Shown: positions 39,867 to 51,963, numbered from the stretch's first letter. The stretch is DNA of 58,825 nt from Saccharomonospora sp. CUA-673 (GCF_001942305.1 NZ_MKKE01000023.1:1-58825), one strand, 5' to 3'. The notes: generated from the sequence alone by a model not told the origin. Numbers and translations are program-made.

Positions 39867-41355
39867 GTTCGACGCTCCTATCGCTGTCGAGCTGGTCACC
39901 CGCGGTGCCGCGCTTGCTGTTCTTGCCGCTGTCTCTGCTGTCGCCGGTGCCGGTCGCGGCGCCGCCCGTGGAGCCGCCCGTGGAGCCGTTGACCTCGGCA
40001 CCTTCGGACGTGTCGCCATCGGGCCGGGATCCCCCGGAACGGTCCGCGCCGGCGCCGCCGTCGCCCCCGGTCTGCGACGTACCGGCGGGACGCACGACGA
40101 CGGTCGTGATGCGCATGCGCCCGCGGCGGTCCTTGCCGCCCTCGGCACGCAGCCGCAACCCGTCGATCTCCGCCTCCGCGCCCGGCAGCGGCACCCGGCC
40201 GAGCCGGGCGGCCATCAGGCCGCTGACGGTTTCGACGTCGTGGCCGGACAGGTCCACCCCGAACAGTTCGCCCAGGTCGTCGACGCCGAGCCGGGCGGAC
40301 ACGCGCACGGTGTGCTCGCCGAGCTCCTCGACGTCCGGGCGGTGTTCGGTGTCGGACTCGTCGGTGATCTCGCCGACGATCTCCTCGAGGATGTCCTCGA
40401 TGGTCACCAGACCGGCCGTGCCACCGTACTCGTCGACGGCGATGGCCAGGTGCTGCCGGGAGACCTGCATCTCCTTGAGCAGGCCGTCGAGCCGTTTGGA
40501 GTCGGGCACGACGTCGACCGGGCCCATGAGCTCGGCCACGCCGCGCGCGGTGCCCGCCGTGACGTCGGTGCCGTCGGCCATCGACGCCTGCACCAGGTCC
40601 TTGAGGTTGACGACGCCGATGACGTCGTCGACGGTGTCGCCGATCACGGGCAGCCGCGTGTACCCGGTGCGGATGGACAGGGCCAGTGCCTGCCGGACGC
40701 TCTTGTCGCGTTCGATCCACACGATCTCGGTGCGCGGCACCATCACCTCGCGGGCGACGGTGTCGCCGAGTTCGAACACCGAGTGGATCATCTCGCGCTC
40801 GTCGGTGCCGACGACGCCGCGTTCGCCGGCCAGGTCGACCATCTCACGCACCTCGGCCTCGGTGGTGAACGGGCCCTCGCGGAAACCCTTGCCCGGGGTG
40901 ATCGCGTTGCCCAGCACGATGAGCAGGCGGCTCAGCGGACCGAGGACGATGCCGAGTACGCGCACCGGCAGCGCCACGAGCCGGCCGACCCGGTACGGGT
41001 GCTGCCGGCCGATGGTGCGCGGTCCGACGCCGACGAGCACGTAGCTGACGAGCACCATGAGCGCGCCCGCGCCCACGACGGACGACCAGTCCTCCTGGAA
41101 CCGGCGCAGCACCACGACCGTGACGAGCACGGTGGCGGTCAGTTCGCAGGCCAGGCGTAACAGCAGCAGCAGGTTGATGTGCCTGCTGCGTTCGTCGATG
41201 ACGGCCACGAGGTGCCGTGCACCGGCCCGGCCCGCGCGGCGCATGCCCTCGACCCGGGCGCGGGACACCGAGCTGACGGCCGCGTCCGCGGCGGCGAACA
41301 CGCCGCCGAGCAACACGAGCGCGACGGCCAACACGAGGGCCGCGGTACTGCTCAC
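39859..41355 (-). CDS. CNNM/CorC-type membrane protein (hemolysin C family)
   Basis: The 498-residue protein has a DUF21 domain with three to four helices (about 1-150), a CBS pair (about 200-320; [45 protein letters not shown]), and a CorC_HlyC C-terminal domain. A Gly/Ser/Asp-rich tail of ~70 residues follows. These proteins are linked to Mg2+ or Co2+ efflux. It corresponds to Rv2366c between ybeY and era. It overlaps ybeY at its start by 4 bp. Confidence 0.88.
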   Translation of the reverse strand: MSSTAALVLAVALVLLGGVFAAADAAVSSVSRARVEGMRRAGRAGARHLVAVIDERSRHINLLLLLRLACELTATVLVTVVVLRRFQEDWSSVVGAGALMVLVSYVLVGVGPRTIGRQHPYRVGRLVALPVRVLGIVLGPLSRLLIVLGNAITPGKGFREGPFTTEAEVREMVDLAGERGVVGTDEREMIHSVFELGDTVAREVMVPRTEIVWIERDKSVRQALALSIRTGYTRLPVIGDTVDDVIGVVNLKDLVQASMADGTDVTAGTARGVAELMGPVDVVPDSKRLDGLLKEMQVSRQHLAIAVDEYGGTAGLVTIEDILEEIVGEITDESDTEHRPDVEELGEHTVRVSARLGVDDLGELFGVDLSGHDVETVSGLMAARLGRVPLPGAEAEIDGLRLRAEGGKDRRGRMRITTVVVRPAGTSQTGGDGGAGADRSGGSRPDGDTSEGAEVNGSTGGSTGGAATGTGDSRDSGKNSKRGTAGDQLDSDRSVEHA

Positions 41356-41903
41356 GGCTGCTCCCGGTCCGCCCCTCCGTCGAGCCCGGCGGCACCGAGC
41401 AGACGGTCATCGGCGCTGCGTTGGGCCTCGCGCCGGGACGCCTCGAGGCGTGCGGCCCGGTACTCGGCCAGGATCCGGTTCTGCAGCCCGAACATCTCGC
41501 GTTCCTCGGCCGGTTCGGCGTGGTCGTAGCCGAGCAGGTGCAGCGTGCCGTGGACGGTGAGCAGGTGCAGCTCCTCCATCAACGAGTGGCCCGCCTTCTT
41601 GGCCTGGTCGCGCGCGAAGGCCGGGCACAGCACGATGTCGCCGAGCAGCGCGGCCGTGTCGTCGGGCGCGTCGGGACGGCGCGTGCCCTCCATCTCGTCC
41701 ATGGGGAAGGCCATCACGTCGGTCGGTCCCGGCAGGTCCATCCACCGCTCGTGCAGTTCCTCCATGACCTCGAGGGTCACCAGCAGGACCGACAGCTCGG
41801 CGAGCGGGCTCACCTCCATCCGGTCCAGGGCGAAGCGGGCGGCCGACACGATCGACCCCTCGTCGACGCCGACCCCGGACTCGTTGGCGATCTCGATGCT
41901 CAC
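41352..41903 (-). CDS. ybeY: Endoribonuclease YbeY
   Basis: YbeY is a zinc endoribonuclease for 16S rRNA maturation and ribosome quality control. The 183-residue protein carries the metal motif [11 protein letters not shown], and [11 protein letters not shown] upstream. The start is GTG 41903. A ~35-residue charged tail extends past the fold. It lies 9 bp downstream of phoH. Confidence 0.93.
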   Translation of the reverse strand: MSIEIANESGVGVDEGSIVSAARFALDRMEVSPLAELSVLLVTLEVMEELHERWMDLPGPTDVMAFPMDEMEGTRRPDAPDDTAALLGDIVLCPAFARDQAKKAGHSLMEELHLLTVHGTLHLLGYDHAEPAEEREMFGLQNRILAEYRAARLEASRREAQRSADDRLLGAAGLDGGADREQP

Positions 41904-41912
41904 GCGTGTTCC

Positions 41913-43025
<1,113 letters not shown>

Positions 43026-43121
43026 GCTAACGGCCGGAGCCGCACCCGGTCGCCCGGATTCACCCACCGCACGGCCCCGGTACGCGGCCGCGCCGCGCGA
43101 ACCGTGCGGGGAGGCGGGCCG

Positions 43122-43502
43122 CTACTGCGCCTGCTGGGTCTCGTAACGCCCGAAGTGGCCCAGCTGTTCCCCGCCGAGCACGTGGGCGTGCACGTGGAAG
43201 ACGGTCTGCCCGGCGTCGGCCCCGGTGTTGAACACCACGCGGTATCCCCCGTCGACCAGGCCCTCAAGCTCCGCGACGTGGTGTGCGGTGGTGAGCAGCT
43301 CGGCCAGCAGCGCCGGATCGGCGGAGGCGAGCTCGCCGACGTTGCGGTACCGCGTCTTCGGCACGATCAGCACATGCACCGCGGCCTGGGGGCTGATGTC
43401 GCGGAACGCCAGCGTCGTCGCCGTCTCGTGCACGATGTCGGCGGGGATCTCCCTGGCGATGATCTTCTCGAACAGGGTCTCTGCGGGGTCCGGGTCGGTC
43501 AT
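43122..43502 (-). CDS. HIT-domain nucleotide hydrolase
   Basis: The 126-residue protein (ATG 43502) has the histidine triad HVHAHVLGG and the LIVPKTRY beta strand of Hint-type purine nucleoside phosphoramidases. The frame upstream to 43532 is unsupported. It precedes phoH by about 100 bp. A pair of hairpins lies 38-110 bp upstream. Confidence 0.88.
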   Translation of the reverse strand: MTDPDPAETLFEKIIAREIPADIVHETATTLAFRDISPQAAVHVLIVPKTRYRNVGELASADPALLAELLTTAHHVAELEGLVDGGYRVVFNTGADAGQTVFHVHAHVLGGEQLGHFGRYETQQAQ

Positions 43503-43540
43503 GGCGCGAACTCTAGCGCGAGACCGAAACACCGCGGCGC

Positions 43541-43610
43541 GGGTGGAGCGTGGGGGACTCGCTCCACCCGCTGCCGCGGCTCCGCCGGGCCGAGGGGGAG
43601 GTGCCCGGCG
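43541..43610. terminator. Two adjacent perfect hairpins between rsmE and the HIT gene
   Basis: GGGTGGAGCG/CGCTCCACCC (43541-43550 and 43560-43569, 9-nt loop) and CGCCGGGC/GCCCGGCG (43583-43590 and 43603-43610, 12-nt loop) sit in the 294-bp gap. They may terminate the rsmE transcript or structure the HIT leader. The remainder of the gap (43611-43796) shows no convincing gene. Confidence 0.45.
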
Positions 43611-43796
43611 TGATCTCGGAAGGGTCTCGGTTGTCGGGTACCCGCGAGCGCGTGCCGGCCCAGCAGCTCCTGCCGGGGTTGCGCGCTCGCCGTGTCATGC
43701 CACCCAGTTTTCAACGAATCGTTAACCAGGGTAACGGTTCACCCGGGGTTCGGCGAGAGCGTCGACCGCTCGTCGTCGCACCCTGTCGGTGAGCGG

Positions 43797-44569
43797 TCAC
43801 CAGCGTGCGGTCAGCGCACCGAGAGTCCCGAGTGCCACGGCTCCCGCGGTCGAGGTGCGCAGCACGGTCGGGCCCAGGCGGACCCCCACGGCGCCGGCGT
43901 CGGTCAACACGGCCAGTTCCTCGCCGGTGACCCCGCCCTCGGGGCCGACGATGAGATACACGTCGCCGCGTTCGGGCAGGGCGACGTCCTTGAGGCCGGC
44001 CTCGGCCGTGGCCTCGAGCAGGTAGGCCCCCTCGCGTCGGCGATCCGGGCGGCCAGTTGCGCGGTGGTGGCCGGTTCGGGCACCTCGGGAACCCGTCCCC
44101 GGCGCGCCTGCTTCGCGGCCGCCCGCGCCGTGGACCGCCATTTCGCGAGGGCCTTCGCACCGCGCGGGCCGTCGTCCCAACGGGCGATCGACCGCGCCGC
44201 CCGCCAGGGCAGCACGGCGTCGGCCCCGGCCTCGGTGGCCAGTTCGACGGCCAGCTCCCCGCGGTCGCCCTTGGCCAGCGCCTGCACGATCGTCACGCGC
44301 AGCGCGGGCGGCGGGTCCTCGCGCCGGCCCTCGACCGTGACCTCGAGCGTCGGATGCCGGCCGGGTTCCACCGCGGCGACGACGCAGTCGGCGAGCCCGC
44401 CGGCACCGTCGGACAGCGTCAGCCGCTCGCCCGCGCGGGCGCGCCGCACCGTCACCGCGTGCCGGGCCTCCTCGCCGTCGAGCACGGCGGTCTGTCCCGC
44501 CGGCAGCTCGTCGACCAGGAAGACCGGCGGCGTGGTCTCCGGCGCCCCGGGCCCGTCGTCCGTCGTCAC
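43797..44569 (-). CDS. rsmE: 16S rRNA (uracil-1498-N3)-methyltransferase RsmE (one frame break)
   Basis: The N-terminal frame from GTG 44569 shows a PUA-like domain and [21 protein letters not shown] plus [21 protein letters not shown] of the SPOUT methyltransferase. The frame breaks near 44038, where one G of GACGC(G)GAGG appears missing. The second frame supplies the knot: [28 protein letters not shown], ending at 43797. About 257 residues are expected. It overlaps dnaJ by 4 bp, as in the hrcA-dnaJ2-rsmE operon of mycobacteria. Confidence 0.9.
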
Positions 44570-45729
44570 CGCTTGGAGCGCAGCTTGGAGAACAGTCCGC
44601 CCTGCTTGGCGCCGCTGCCCGCGAGCTCGGAGGACTCCTCGCCGCGGAGTTTCGCCAGCTGACGCAACAGTTCGGCCTGTTCGTCGTCGAGCTTCGTGGG
44701 CACGACGACGTCGACGTGGACGTGCAGGTCGGCCCGGCCGTCGACCCGGCCCGACGAACGCAACCGCGGCATGCCCTTGCCGGTGAGCACGATCTCGGTC
44801 TCGGGCTGGGTGCCCGGTTCGATCTCGATGTCGACCTCGCCGTCGATGAGCGTCTCCAGCGGGATCGACGCGCCCAGCGCGGCGCTCGTCATCGGGATGC
44901 GCAGCCGGCAGTGCAGTTCGTTGCCCTGGCGTTCGAAGACCTCGTTGGGTTCCTCGTCGACCTCGACGTAGAGGTCACCGGCCGGGCCGCCGCCGGGGCC
45001 GACCTCGCCCTGACCGGACAGTCGGATGCGCATGCCGTCGCCGACACCGGCCGGGATCTTGGCCGTGACCGTGCGGCGCGCGCGGACGCGGCCGTCGCCG
45101 GTGCACTTGCGGCACGGATCGGTGATGATCTCGCCGAGGCCCTGGCACGCCGGGCACGGCCGTGCCGTGACGACCTGACCGAGGAACGAGCGCTGCACCG
45201 ACTGCACCTCGCCCTGGCCGCCGCACGTGTCGCACGTGGCGACCGAGCCGCCCTCGGCCATGCCCGCGCCGCGGCACAGATCGCACAGCACCGCGGTGTC
45301 GACCGCGATGTCCTTGTCGATGCCCGTCGCGCACTCCTCGAGCGTCAGCCGCAGGCGGATGAGCGCGTCGGAACCGGGCTGCACCCGGCTGCGCGGTCCC
45401 CGTCCCCGGCCGCCGCCCGCGGCGGCGCCGAAGAAGGCGTCCATGATGTCGCCGAGCCCACCGAAGCCGCCGAACGGATCGCCGCCGCGGCCACCGGCGG
45501 CACCGGCGCCGCCGTCCATCGGGTCCCCACCGAGGTCCACGACCTTGCGCTTCTGCGGATCGGACAGCACCTCGTAGGCCGTGGTGACGTCACCGAACTT
45601 CTGCTGCGCGTCCTCGGACGGGTTGACGTCGGGGTGCAACTCACGCGCGAGCTTGCGGTAGGCCCGCTTGATCTCCTGGTCGCTCGCGTCCTTGGACACG
45701 CCCAGAATTCCGTAGTAGTCCCTCGCCAC
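44566..45729 (-). CDS. dnaJ: Chaperone DnaJ (DnaJ2)
   Basis: The 387-residue type I Hsp40 has a J domain with HPD (ELHPDVNP), a Gly-rich region, and four zinc-finger repeats ([32 protein letters not shown]), then C-terminal substrate domains. It delivers clients to DnaK. The start is GTG 45729. It follows hrcA after 40 bp, so expression is probably under HrcA-linked heat control. Confidence 0.95.
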   Translation of the reverse strand: MARDYYGILGVSKDASDQEIKRAYRKLARELHPDVNPSEDAQQKFGDVTTAYEVLSDPQKRKVVDLGGDPMDGGAGAAGGRGGDPFGGFGGLGDIMDAFFGAAAGGGRGRGPRSRVQPGSDALIRLRLTLEECATGIDKDIAVDTAVLCDLCRGAGMAEGGSVATCDTCGGQGEVQSVQRSFLGQVVTARPCPACQGLGEIITDPCRKCTGDGRVRARRTVTAKIPAGVGDGMRIRLSGQGEVGPGGGPAGDLYVEVDEEPNEVFERQGNELHCRLRIPMTSAALGASIPLETLIDGEVDIEIEPGTQPETEIVLTGKGMPRLRSSGRVDGRADLHVHVDVVVPTKLDDEQAELLRQLAKLRGEESSELAGSGAKQGGLFSKLRSKR

Positions 45730-45769
45730 CGTTTCGACGTCCTCCTAGTACCGCACCTGCAGACCGGTG

Positions 45770-46795
45770 TCAGTTCCCGGCCAGGATCTGGCCCACGTAG
45801 TTGGCCACCGCGCGCACCGCGGCGATCGTCCCGGGGTAGTCCATCCGTGTCGGACCGACCACGCCCATGCCACCCAGCAGCAGATCGTCGGAGCCGTAAC
45901 CGATCGACACGACCGAGGTACTCCGCATCTGCGCGTCCTCATTCTCCTCACCGATACGCACGGTGACGGCACCGGGGTTGCGGGCGGCGGCCAACAGCTT
46001 GAGCACGACGACCTGTTCCTCGAGCGCCTCGAGCACCTCACGCAGGGAGTCCGGGAAGTCGGCGACGTTGTTGGTCAGGTTCGCCGTCCCCCCGAGCACC
46101 AGCCGGTCCTCGGGGTGTTCGACGAGCGATTCGACGAGCACCGTGGCCACCCGCGTCATCACGTCGCGCAGTCCGACGGGTGCCTGTTCCGGCATTTCCG
46201 AGACCTTCGCCGCGGCATCGGTGAGCTTGTGCCCGGCGAGGGTGCCGTTGAGCTGTTCGCGCAACACCGCCACGGAGTCCTCGCTGACGACGTCGCCGAG
46301 GTCGACCGTGCGCTGGTCGACGCGGCCGGTGTCGGTGATCAGCACGACCATCAGCCGGGCCGACGTCAACGGCACGACCTCGACGTGCCGCACGGTCGAG
46401 TTGGTCAGCGTCGGGTACTGGATCACCGCGACCTGGCGGGTGAGCTGGGCCAGCAGCCGCACCGACCGGCGCAGCACGTCGTCGAGGTCGTTGGCGCCCT
46501 CCAGGAACCGTTCGATGGCTCTGCGTTCGGCGCTCGAGAGCGGTTTGATCTCCGAGAGGCGGTCGACGAACACCCGGTAGCCCTTGTCCGTCGGGATCCG
46601 GCCGGCGCTGGTGTGCGGCTGCGTGATGTAGCCGTCCTCCTCCAGCGCCGCCATGTCGTTGCGGACCGTGGCGCTGGAGACACCCAGGTTGTGCCGGTCG
46701 ACCAGTGCCTTGGAGCCCACGGGCTCCTGCTCGGACACGTAGTCGGCGACGATCGCGCGCAACACCTCGAAGCGCCGCTCCTCCGCGCTGCCCAA
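45770..46795 (-). CDS. hrcA: Heat-inducible transcription repressor HrcA
   Basis: HrcA represses chaperonin genes through CIRCE. The 341-residue protein has an N-terminal winged helix ([49 protein letters not shown]) and a GAF-like effector domain. The TTG at 46795 is chosen because AGGAGG lies 6 nt before it; an upstream GTG at 46816 has no such site and would place the Shine-Dalgarno inside the gene. No CIRCE is seen near its own promoter. Confidence 0.93.
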   Translation of the reverse strand: MGSAEERRFEVLRAIVADYVSEQEPVGSKALVDRHNLGVSSATVRNDMAALEEDGYITQPHTSAGRIPTDKGYRVFVDRLSEIKPLSSAERRAIERFLEGANDLDDVLRRSVRLLAQLTRQVAVIQYPTLTNSTVRHVEVVPLTSARLMVVLITDTGRVDQRTVDLGDVVSEDSVAVLREQLNGTLAGHKLTDAAAKVSEMPEQAPVGLRDVMTRVATVLVESLVEHPEDRLVLGGTANLTNNVADFPDSLREVLEALEEQVVVLKLLAAARNPGAVTVRIGEENEDAQMRSTSVVSIGYGSDDLLLGGMGVVGPTRMDYPGTIAAVRAVANYVGQILAGN

Positions 46796-46866
46796 CGGGC
46801 ACCTCCTCACCGTCACCCGGCCGGTGACACCCGTCCCAGTTTACGGTGCCCGGGACCCCGCTCGGG

Positions 46867-48361
46867 TCAGGAGTTGCCGGGGAAGCGCAGGTTGACCCCG
46901 CCGGCGCCCGTCGCCGGCGACGGCCAGCGCGAGGTGATCACCTTGCGGCGGGTGAAGAAGTGGAAGGCCTCGGGGCCGTAGGCGTGGCTGTCGCCGAACA
47001 GCGAGTCCTTCCACCCGCCGAAGCTGTAGTAGCCGACGGGCACCGGGATCGGGACGTTCACCCCGACCATGCCGACCTCGACCTCGGCGGTGAATCGGCG
47101 CGCCGCGCCGCCGTCGCCGGTGAACACGGCCGTGCCGTTGCCGTAGTGCCCGGCGTTGATGAGCTCGACGGCCGCCTCGAACGACTCGACGCGCACGACC
47201 GAGAGCACCGGCCCGAAGATCTCGTCGGTGTAGATCGACATCTCCGGCCGCACCCGGTCGAACAGCGTCGGACCGAGCCAGAATCCGTCGCCCGCGATCC
47301 CCGGCTCCCGGCCGTCGACGACGAGCTCGGCGCCCTCCTCGACGCCCGCGTCCACGTAGCCGGCCACGCGTTCGCGGTGCGCGGCGGTCACCAGCGGGCC
47401 CATCTCGGACTCGGGTTCCCGGCCGTCGCCGACCCGCAGCACCCGCATGCGCTCGGTGATCTTCGCCACGAGTTCGTCCGCGATCGGGTCGACCGCCACG
47501 ACCACGGAGATCGCCATGCAGCGCTCCCCCGCCGAGCCGAAGCCCGCCGACACGGCCGCGTCGCGGCGCCGTCGAGGTCGGCGTCCGGCAGGACGGCCAT
47601 GTGGTTCTTGGCGCCGCCGAGCGCCTGGCACCGCTTGCCCGCGGCGGTGGCCGTCTCGTAGACGTGGCGCGCGATCGGCGTGGACCCGACGAACGAGATC
47701 GCCTGCACGTCGCGGTGCTCGAGCAGCGCGTCGACGGCGACCTTGTCGCCGTGCACGACGTTGACGACACCGTCCGGCAGGCCGGCCTCGGCGAGCAGCT
47801 CGGCGATGAACAGCGACGCCGACGGGTCCTTCTCGCTGGGCTTGAGCACGACGGTGTTGCCGCAGGCGATCGCGCCGGGCACGAACCACAGCGGCACCAT
47901 GGCCGGGAAGTTGAACGGCGAGATCACGCCGACGACGCCGAGCGGCCGCGCGCTCGAGTGCACGTCCACCCCGGTCGAGGCGTTCTCGCTGTACTCGCCC
48001 TTGAGCAGTTGCGGCGCGCTGCAGGCGTACTCGACGTTCTCGACGCCCGCGCGACCTCACCCGCCGCGTCGGAGACGACCTTGCCGTGCTCGGCGGTGAT
48101 GATCCGCGCCAGCTCGTCCTGCCGGGCGGCCAGCAGTTCGCGGAACCGGAACAACACGCGCGAGCGGCCGGCGAGCGAGGTGTCCCGCCATCCCGGGAAC
48201 GCGGCGGCCGCCGCGCGCACCGCCTCGTCCACCTCCGTGGGGCTCGCGAAGTCGACCGTGGCCCGCACCGCGCCGGTGGCCGGGTCGAACACGTCGCCGG
48301 TGCGCTCGGCCGGACCGCTCCACGGCTTGCCCGCGATCCGGTGGGTGATGTGCTCGGTCAC
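46867..48361 (-). CDS. mmsA: CoA-acylating (methyl)malonate-semialdehyde dehydrogenase (two frame breaks)
   Basis: The N-terminal frame starts at 48361 ([14 protein letters not shown]). Breaks near 48048 (one G of a GGGG run missing) and 47563 (CCGCGG reduced to CCGCG) split it into three. The joined protein (~498 residues) shows [54 protein letters not shown], the active-site GSAGERCMA and [15 protein letters not shown]. The GERCMA site and FGGWK are typical of MMSDH, which converts (methyl)malonate semialdehyde to acetyl- or propionyl-CoA. It is the final step after beta-alanine transamination. The stop codon of the aminotransferase gene abuts its start. Confidence 0.88.
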
Positions 48362-49668
48362 GACTGAACTCCTCGCGTATCGGCGGCGGTCAGGGACGCG
48401 TCGAGGATCCCGAGGGCCTCGGCGGTCTCGTCGTCGGTCAGGGTCATGGGCGGCGCGATGCGCAGCACGTTGCCGTGCAGCCCGCCCTTGCCGACGAGCA
48501 GACCACGGGCCTTCGTCTCCTCGAGCACGCGGCCCGCGGCGGCCGGGTCCGGTTCGGTCCCGCCGGGGCGGACGAGTTCGACGCCGATCATCAGGCCCTT
48601 GCCGCGCACGTCCCCGACGATGCTGCCGTCACGGCTCTGGATGTCGCGCAGCCCGGACATCAGCCGCGCACCCTGTTTCGCCGCGTTGGACTGCAGGTCG
48701 TGGTCGATCAGGTAGTCGAGCGTCGCGGCCGCGCCCGCGGTCGAGATCGGGTTGCCGCCGAACGTCGAGATCGAGTTGGCGCCGAGGCAGTCCATGATGT
48801 CGCCCCGGGCGACGAGGCCCCCGATGGCCAGGCCGTTGCCCAGGCCCTTGGCGAACGTGAGGATGTCCGGGGTGATGCCGTGGGCGTCCATGCCCCAGAA
48901 GTGCTCACCGGTGCGACCCCAGCCCGTCTGCACCTCGTCGGAGATGAGCAGGATCCCCGATTCGTCGAGCACCTCCTTGAACCGGCCGAACATGCCGTCC
49001 GGCGGGGTGGCGAACCCGCCGACGCCCTGGATCGGCTCGGCGATCATCGCGGCCACGTCCCCGGAGGTCGTGGTGCGCAGCACGTCGCGCAGGTCCTCGG
49101 TGCACGCCTCGGTGTAGGCGGCGTCGTCGAGGCCGGCGAACGGACTGCGGTAGCGGTAACCGCCGTGCACGTAGCTGACCTTCACCGGCGACAACGAGCT
49201 CGTCGACCAGCCCCGGTTGCCGGTGATGCCGACCGTGCCGAACGCGCGCCCGTGGTACGAGTTGCGCAGCGCGAGGATCTGGTTGCTGCGGCGGTACTGG
49301 GTCGCCAGCATCAGCGCCGTCTCGTTGGCCTCGGTCCCGGAGTTGGTGAAGAACACCTTGGCGTCCGGGATGCCGGACAGTTCGGCGATCCGCTCGGCCA
49401 GCTCCACCTGCTTGCGGATGAGATAGAGCGTCGAGGTGTGCAGCACGCCGGTGTCCAACTGCCGGCGGACGGCGTCGGAGATCTCCGCGACGTCGTAGCC
49501 GATCGCGTTGGTGAGGATGCCGGCGAAGAAGTCGAGGTAGGTGCGGCCCGAGCCGTCGGTGACGCGGCGGCCCTCGGCGCGGACGATCTCGATGGGCTCG
49601 TCGTAGTAGAGCGACACCCAGTCGGGCAGGACAGCGCGGTGCCGCTGCAGCAGGTCCGGTTCCGTCAT
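48358..49668 (-). CDS. Class III aminotransferase (beta-alanine/aminoisobutyrate type)
   Basis: The 436-residue PLP enzyme has NSGTEANETALMLA, the NSYHGRAFGT region, ISDEVQTGWGRTG and the lysine site TFAKGLGNGLAIGG. It is most like AGXT2/beta-aminoisobutyrate-pyruvate aminotransferases. In this cluster it would transaminate beta-alanine to malonate semialdehyde for the adjacent dehydrogenase, with which it overlaps by 4 bp. The start is ATG 49668. It is divergent from the PucR-type regulator; a dyad lies between. A 4-aminobutyrate specificity cannot be excluded. Confidence 0.85.
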   Translation of the reverse strand: MTEPDLLQRHRAVLPDWVSLYYDEPIEIVRAEGRRVTDGSGRTYLDFFAGILTNAIGYDVAEISDAVRRQLDTGVLHTSTLYLIRKQVELAERIAELSGIPDAKVFFTNSGTEANETALMLATQYRRSNQILALRNSYHGRAFGTVGITGNRGWSTSSLSPVKVSYVHGGYRYRSPFAGLDDAAYTEACTEDLRDVLRTTTSGDVAAMIAEPIQGVGGFATPPDGMFGRFKEVLDESGILLISDEVQTGWGRTGEHFWGMDAHGITPDILTFAKGLGNGLAIGGLVARGDIMDCLGANSISTFGGNPISTAGAAATLDYLIDHDLQSNAAKQGARLMSGLRDIQSRDGSIVGDVRGKGLMIGVELVRPGGTEPDPAAAGRVLEETKARGLLVGKGGLHGNVLRIAPPMTLTDDETAEALGILDASLTAADTRGVQS

Positions 49669-49713
49669 GGCTTCGAGTCTCCGGGCCGCTCGGGCGGCGA
49701 TGCCACACACAAT

Positions 49714-49743
49714 CTGTACGGACTCCCCCACCGCCCCGTACAG
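49714..49743. promoter_or_regulatory. Inverted repeat between the aminotransferase and pucR genes
   Basis: CTGTACGG (49714-49721) and CCGTACAG (49736-49743) are perfect inverse copies with a 14-bp spacer, so the half-sites are two helical turns apart (22 bp). It lies midway in the 106-bp divergent region between an operon start and the regulator gene, the expected place for the operator of the PucR-type protein. Confidence 0.6.
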
Positions 49744-49774
49744 TCTGCCCTTCCGTCCGACACGTGGGGGTGAC

Positions 49775-51422
49775 ATGTATCCGACGGTCGCCGAGGTGCT
49801 CGCTCTTCCCGTCGTGCGGCAGGGCGGGCCGCACGTCGTCGCCGGCGCCGACGGTCTGGACGGCCGGGTGCGCTGGGTGCACGTCGCCGAGATCGCCGAG
49901 ATCGCTCCCCTGCTCAAGGGCGGCGAGCTGGTGCTGACCACGGGTGTGGCGCTCCCGGACGACGAGGACTCGCTCGCCCGCTACGTCGACGACCTCGCCG
50001 CGGTGGGCGTCGCGGGGCTGGTCGTCGAACTGGTGCGGCACTGGCACGAGCGGCTCCCCGAGGCGATCGTGACGGCGGCGGAGAAGCATCGGCTCCCGCT
50101 GGTCACGTTGACCAGGGAGACGCGGTACGTGACCGTCACCGAGGCGGTCAACGGGCTCATCGTCGACGCGCAGGTCGACGAGTTGCGCGCGGCCGCGCAG
50201 GTGCACGAGACGTTCACCGACCTCACCGTGTCCGGCGCGAACCGCACGTCGTGCTGCGCGAGGTCGCCCGGCTGACCGGGCACGCCGTGGTGTTGGAGAC
50301 CCTCGCCCACGACGTGCTCGCCTACGACGCGTGCGGCGCGATCCGCGGGAGCTGCTGCTCGACTGGCACCGCCGCTCGCGCGGCGCGCGCACGGGCGAAC
50401 GCACCGGCTACGACGTCCGCACCGGCTGGCTCGTGACGACCGTCGGCGCCCGCGGCCGGGACTGGGGCAGGCTCGTGGTCGTGTGCGGCGAACCGCCGCC
50501 GCACCGGCACATCGTGGTGGCCGAACGAGCGGCGTCGGCGCTCGCGGTGCACCGCATCCTCGCCGACACCGGCGACACCCTGGAACGTCAGGCGCACCGC
50601 GACGTCCTGGCCCAGCTGCTGGCCACGCCCGCCACGACGACGCCGTTGGACGAACTGCTCGCCCGCGCCGAGGCGCTGCACGTGCCGCTCACCGGGCACC
50701 GGCTGGTCGGCGTGGCCGTGCGCCCGCGGTTCACCGGTGCCGGCGGTCCGACGGGGTCGGCCGGTGCTCTGCTGCCGGATCTGGCGGAAGCGGCGGCGTT
50801 GGCGACGCGGCGCGCTCGGGTGCACGCGCTCGTCGCGGGGGTCGACGGGGTGAGCGTGCACGTCCTGCTGGCCCTGTCCCCGCACGCCGACGTCGACGCG
50901 GTCGTGCGGCGGCTCGCCCAGGAGGTGCGCCGGACCCGGCCGTCGGTGACGCTCGTGCTGGGTATCGGCTCCGCGGTCACCGCACCGTCCGAGGCGGGCC
51001 GCAGTCTTGTCGAGGCCGGGCACGTCGCGGCGGCGGCACTGCACCGCGACCGGCAGCCCGCCCGGGGTTACCACCGGCTCGACGACGTGCGCCTGTTCGG
51101 CCTGCTGCACCTGCTCGGCGACGACGACCGGCTGCACGCCTTCGCGCGCCGCGAACTCGGCCCGCTGCTGGACAAGGACGCCGCGACGGGCAGCCGCCTC
51201 GCCGAGGCCCTGCGCCGGTTCTGCGAGCACGGAGGCAACAAGTCGGCCGCCGCCGCGGCCGCGCACACCTCACGAACGGCGTACTACCAACAGCTGTCCC
51301 GGATCGAACAGACACTGGCGGTGTCCCTCGACGATCCGGAGTCGATCGTCTCCCTGCACGTCGCCCTGCTCATCACCGACGTCCTCGCCCTATCGGGCGA
51401 CAACCACCACCCGTCGGAGTAA
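49775..51422 (+). CDS. PucR-family transcriptional regulator (two frame breaks)
   Basis: The N-terminal PucR domain starts at ATG 49775 (MYPTVAEVLALPVV, GGELVLTTGVAL). Frame breaks near 50238 and 50339, both with GGCGCC reduced to GGCGC, split it. The middle and C-terminal parts include a GAF-like region and the PucR-type helix-turn-helix FCEHGGNKSAAAAAAHTSRTAYYQQL. About 549 residues are expected. PucR regulators control purine, pyrimidine and related nitrogen catabolism. Its position at the centre of a pyrimidine/hydantoin cluster and the nearby dyad support a local regulator role. Confidence 0.85.
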
Positions 51423-51458
51423 CACAGGTCCCGGTCCGCCGCTGCCGATATCAAGGGC

Positions 51459-51863
51459 ATGCGTACGTTCCGCGCCCGTCCGTCCCGCGCCCTGTCCGGC
51501 GCCGTCGCCGCCGCCTGCACCCTCGCCCTGCTCGCCGTCGGAGGGCAGGCCTCGGCCCATCCGCCCGGCTCCGCGCTGTCGCTGTCGATCAAGACCTCCG
51601 ACGGGACGGTCGCCTTCACTCAGCTGTGGTGCGACCCCACCGGCGGATCGCACCCGACGGCCGCCCGGGCGTGCGCCGCGCTGGACGACGCCGAGGGCGA
51701 CCTGGCCGACCTCGAACCGTCCCACCAGGCGTGCCCGATGATCCACGACCCGGTGCGCGCCTCGGCCCACGGTTACTGGGACGGCGAGCCCGTGCACTTC
51801 ACCACGACGTACAACAACCGCTGTATGGCCGACGCGGAGTCCGGCGGCGTCTTCGGTTTCTGA
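51459..51863 (+). CDS. Secreted subtilisin inhibitor-like protein (SSI family)
   Basis: The 134-residue precursor has a signal peptide (about 1-33, ending AVGGQASA). The mature part has SSI features: LSLSIKTSDG, four cysteines (LWCDP, RACAA, ACPM, NRCMA) for two disulfides, the reactive-site region CPMIHDP and the terminus GGVFGF. By analogy with streptomycete SSI the P1 residue would be the Met of CPM. It inhibits subtilisin-type serine proteases outside the cell. It lies between the regulator and the transporter gene but has no obvious link to catabolism. Confidence 0.88.
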   Translation: MRTFRARPSRALSGAVAAACTLALLAVGGQASAHPPGSALSLSIKTSDGTVAFTQLWCDPTGGSHPTAARACAALDDAEGDLADLEPSHQACPMIHDPVRASAHGYWDGEPVHFTTTYNNRCMADAESGGVFGF

Positions 51864-51957
51864 GGCCCACCCCCACTGCCGGAACGTCCGAGCGCGGGCG
51901 TTATTGTTTCGACACGATTTCCGCGCGGCTACCGCGAGCTTTCCCCGATTCGCGCAA

Positions 51958-51963
51958 TTGACA
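51958..51963 (+). promoter_or_regulatory. Possible -35 (TTGACA) upstream of the NCS1 transporter gene
   Basis: A perfect TTGACA at 51958-51963 lies 77 bp before the transporter start. The -10 is weak (GTAACG or TAACGG, 18-19 bp spacing). The 176-bp gap also has CACCG-N6-CGGTG. The promoter assignment is tentative. Confidence 0.3.

Noticed and set aside
46796..46866. CIRCE element before hrcA
   Set aside because: No TTAGCACTC-N9-GAGTGCTAA-like repeat is present in the short upstream region.
46867..48361. Calling the dehydrogenase and other frame-broken genes pseudogenes
   Set aside because: Both sides of each break keep full conservation and the breaks look like short G/C-run losses seen throughout, also in ftsK and rimO.
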